A program made the position numbers and the translations under genes. Shown here in pieces: positions 24,797 to 26,652 of a stretch of 26,652 bases of DNA. The notes under the pieces are model-generated. The model saw only the letters and a list, made by a program, of their open reading frames with translations. It was not told the DNA's origin and searched no databases. Each line of letters starts with the position of its first letter. The first letter of the stretch is position 1. Source of the DNA: Chitinophaga pinensis (GTDB lineage Bacteria > Planctomycetota > Phycisphaerae > Phycisphaerales > SM1A02); assembly GCA_943329105.2 (NCBI GenBank), contig CALQCP020000008.1, forward strand, positions 1 through 26,652, given 5' to 3'.

Positions 24797-25911
24797 TGGA
24801 GTTCGCGCGTCCGGTCCAGCGTTCCGCCATCCGCCGCGGCTTTACCGTGGTGGAGATCTTGGTGGTGCTTGGCATTGTGATCGGCGTGATCTCCACGCTG
24901 ATTGTGGGCCTTGGCTACGGCGCGCGGCGTGCTCGCATTGCGAATACGGAGTTCCTGATGAATTCCATCGTGGCAGGGCTGACGCGCTTCCGCGCTGAAA
25001 CCGGATACATGCCTCCCATTCTTGGCGTGCCTTCGCAGGTGGGTTCCGGCGTCACTGGTACGTCGTTTGGACAACTTGGTTGGTGCCGCGACATGTTGGA
25101 TCCGCCAGCGCTTGCAGGTACGCAGAACGGTGGTCCCGCGTACGGAACGTGGTCCACCACCCAGCGGCAAAACTTGCAGAAGTGGTGCTCGGCAACCACC
25201 ATTCCTGAGTACTTACTGGGGCTTGGCGATCGCTCACAGGATGGCTACGGAGTCATCATGGAAGGCACCGGCGCGCTTCCGACCAACACCAACACTCCTG
25301 GCTACCGCGAGCAACCCGCTCTTGGAATTCGCAATCCCGGCTCCGATGGCGGATGGGGCTCGCTCCTCAATCCGCGCACTGGAACGCAAGGGAAGGGCGT
25401 CTTTGGTTCGCGCAACTTGGCTTCGACCGCGCCTGCCACCGGCAACGCAGATTCAACCAGTGCGTTCCTGCGCGGCAAGTCGCTTGGACCGTACTTAGAG
25501 GTGAAGGCAGATAGCGAGATTGGCGGTGTCACCGGATTCCAGACGGATGGCACGCCCATTGTTGCCAAGCCGGGCGAGATCAATAACTTTGATCTGGCAC
25601 CCAAGTGCCTCTTGGACTTCTTTGGCAAGCCAGTGATCTTCTATCGACGTGGCTACCTGAACGGCGACCCGCGCTCCACTGATCGCACCTGGTCGTTGGC
25701 AGACATTGTTGCACTCCGTCCACAGCGGTTTGGCCCGGGCGAAGATGTTGACGCCATGCCGGATGGAAACAATGATTCGGGTGCAAGCCGCGCTGCCATG
25801 GCATCAGAGTTTGCTCTGCTCTCCTTTGGACCGGACCAACGTTGGAATCCAACGATCCGCGCTGATACCGAGGGATACAACGAGGACAACATCGTGAGGT
25901 TCGGGCCATGA
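24796..25911 (+). CDS. Large type II/IV pseudopilin (GspG/PilE-like N-terminus)
   Basis: The 371-residue protein has a class III signal: basic leader RSAIRRG then FTVVEILVVLGIVIGVISTL (cleavage after Gly15, Phe+1, Glu+5), followed by a long helix (RRARIANTEFLMNSIVAGLTRF). The rest is Gly/Pro/Asn-rich and much longer than a standard GspG (about 140 residues), but ends in FALLSFGPDQRWNP, similar to the SAGPDG ending of pseudopilins. It would be processed by a prepilin peptidase, which is not in the window, and built into a pilus or pseudopilus. The ATG at 24796 overlaps the pilC stop (TGATG); a GTG three bases upstream is the alternative. Its stop overlaps the next start (ATGA). Confidence 0.8.
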   Translation: MEFARPVQRSAIRRGFTVVEILVVLGIVIGVISTLIVGLGYGARRARIANTEFLMNSIVAGLTRFRAETGYMPPILGVPSQVGSGVTGTSFGQLGWCRDMLDPPALAGTQNGGPAYGTWSTTQRQNLQKWCSATTIPEYLLGLGDRSQDGYGVIMEGTGALPTNTNTPGYREQPALGIRNPGSDGGWGSLLNPRTGTQGKGVFGSRNLASTAPATGNADSTSAFLRGKSLGPYLEVKADSEIGGVTGFQTDGTPIVAKPGEINNFDLAPKCLLDFFGKPVIFYRRGYLNGDPRSTDRTWSLADIVALRPQRFGPGEDVDAMPDGNNDSGASRAAMASEFALLSFGPDQRWNPTIRADTEGYNEDNIVRFGP

Positions 25912-26652
25912 GTATCCGCCGCTCACACCATGCGGGACGCGCCTTCACCCTGATTGAAATCATGGTGGTGATCAGCATCATCTTGGTGCTGGCGTCCTTG
26001 GTGTTGGGCGTTGGTTCCGCGCTGTTGCGGCGCGCGGAGCGTTCGCAGGTGGAGAGCGCCATGACCATCATGGAGAGCGCGTTCACCGAATGGGAAGGGC
26101 AGACCGGGCGACCGGTCACCTACAACGGGGCGTTTAACTCGTTGACGGCGCCGACCACGGAGATCTATCCATCCGGAGCCACGCTGGAGGTCTTTGATGT
26201 CCGTGAGCCAGGAACGCCGGCAGCACCCAATAATGCCGGCAACAAGTTGATTTACACGCGCGCACGTGGCGCGGGCGTGTTCACCGTGAATCTGCTCGCG
26301 CAACTGGAATCGATCCGCCCCATGCTGGCGGGCATCCCGCCGAGCATGTTGCGCGCGGAGGCCAATACTTCCAGTTACCCCGCCACCAACATCTTGTCTG
26401 GCACGCCGTCGGTCTTGTACGCGCCCTCCGCCAAGTCCACGGCCAACGCCAAGGATTCGACCCGATCGGAGTTGGTTGACACCTGGGGCGGACGAATGGC
26501 GTTCGTGTTCCCCGGTCGGGCCTGGCGTTACGGGGCGGAACCGACTTCATCGCTCCCTGATTCTGACGGAACTGTGCGAACTCCTGCTGAGAATCTCCTT
26601 GGGGTCTGCACCAATCGCCGTATATGTCTGGTGTCAGCTGGACCCGACGGTC
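25908..26652 (+). CDS. Pseudopilin/prepilin, C-terminus cut by window edge
   Basis: Translation from the ATG at 25908 stays open to the right edge (248 residues). The leader MSIRRSHHAGRA is followed by FTLIEIMVVISIILVLASLV, the prepilin hydrophobic helix with Glu+5. The residue before the cleavage point is Ala rather than the usual Gly. A helical segment rich in Arg/Glu follows, then a poorly conserved region. CLVSAGPDG close to the edge resembles the C-terminal segment of GspG/GspH-type pseudopilins, so only a short stretch may be missing. It overlaps the preceding pseudopilin gene by four bases and is presumably a minor pilin of the same machine. Confidence 0.8.
   Translation, partial: MSIRRSHHAGRAFTLIEIMVVISIILVLASLVLGVGSALLRRAERSQVESAMTIMESAFTEWEGQTGRPVTYNGAFNSLTAPTTEIYPSGATLEVFDVREPGTPAAPNNAGNKLIYTRARGAGVFTVNLLAQLESIRPMLAGIPPSMLRAEANTSSYPATNILSGTPSVLYAPSAKSTANAKDSTRSELVDTWGGRMAFVFPGRAWRYGAEPTSSLPDSDGTVRTPAENLLGVCTNRRICLVSAGPDG

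Overview
The window is about 26.7 kb of GC-rich, densely packed bacterial DNA holding 21 protein-coding genes (two cut by the window edges) and one tRNA-Leu. I see no insertion sequences, CRISPR arrays, rRNA or phage genes. Several features together suggest a planctomycete, perhaps Phycisphaerae-like: many starts without Shine-Dalgarno sequences and some TTG/GTG starts, multiple GspE/PilB ATPases with large pseudopilins, a NagB/PIG-L fusion, and an HpnA-like epimerase. This placement is an inference without a database search.

Layout. (1) Positions 1-1270, minus strand: a zinc-ribbon SAM methyltransferase, then by ATGA overlap an ApbE flavin-transferase lipoprotein cut by the left edge. (2) 1316-3315, plus strand: a ketopantoate-reductase-family enzyme translationally coupled to an HpnA-like NAD-dependent epimerase. 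(3) 3361-16305, minus strand: a long, tightly spaced gene set read right to left. It runs NagB/PIG-L fusion, REC-GAF-HD-GYP protein, dCache chemoreceptor, CheW, CheR-TPR, second CheW, CheA-REC, CheB, and a REC-PP2C (SpoIIE/RsbU) phosphatase. (4) 16377-16463: tRNA-Leu(UAA). (5) 16520-18355, minus strand: 6-phosphogluconate dehydrogenase and a stand-alone CoaB. (6) 18537 to the end, plus strand: a type IV pilus / type II secretion-like cluster with two GspE/PilB ATPases, PilT, PilC and two pseudopilins, the last cut by the right edge.

The main discovery candidate is region 3. From the receptor to the response regulator, its order and domain make-up match the Wsp (alternative cellular function) chemosensory system: WspA, B, C, D, E, F, R. 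The receiver domain of the last protein closely resembles the WspR receiver, as recalled from memory. However, the WspR diguanylate cyclase (GGDEF) output is replaced by a PP2C serine/threonine phosphatase of the kind that drives anti-sigma partner switching. A c-di-GMP phosphodiesterase-type HD-GYP protein sits immediately upstream. The likely reading is a Wsp-type sensor array rewired from c-di-GMP synthesis to phosphatase (partner-switch) output, possibly with c-di-GMP breakdown as a second arm. It lies beside an amino-sugar enzyme and not far from pilus motors, so a surface or cell-wall stimulus is plausible but unproven.
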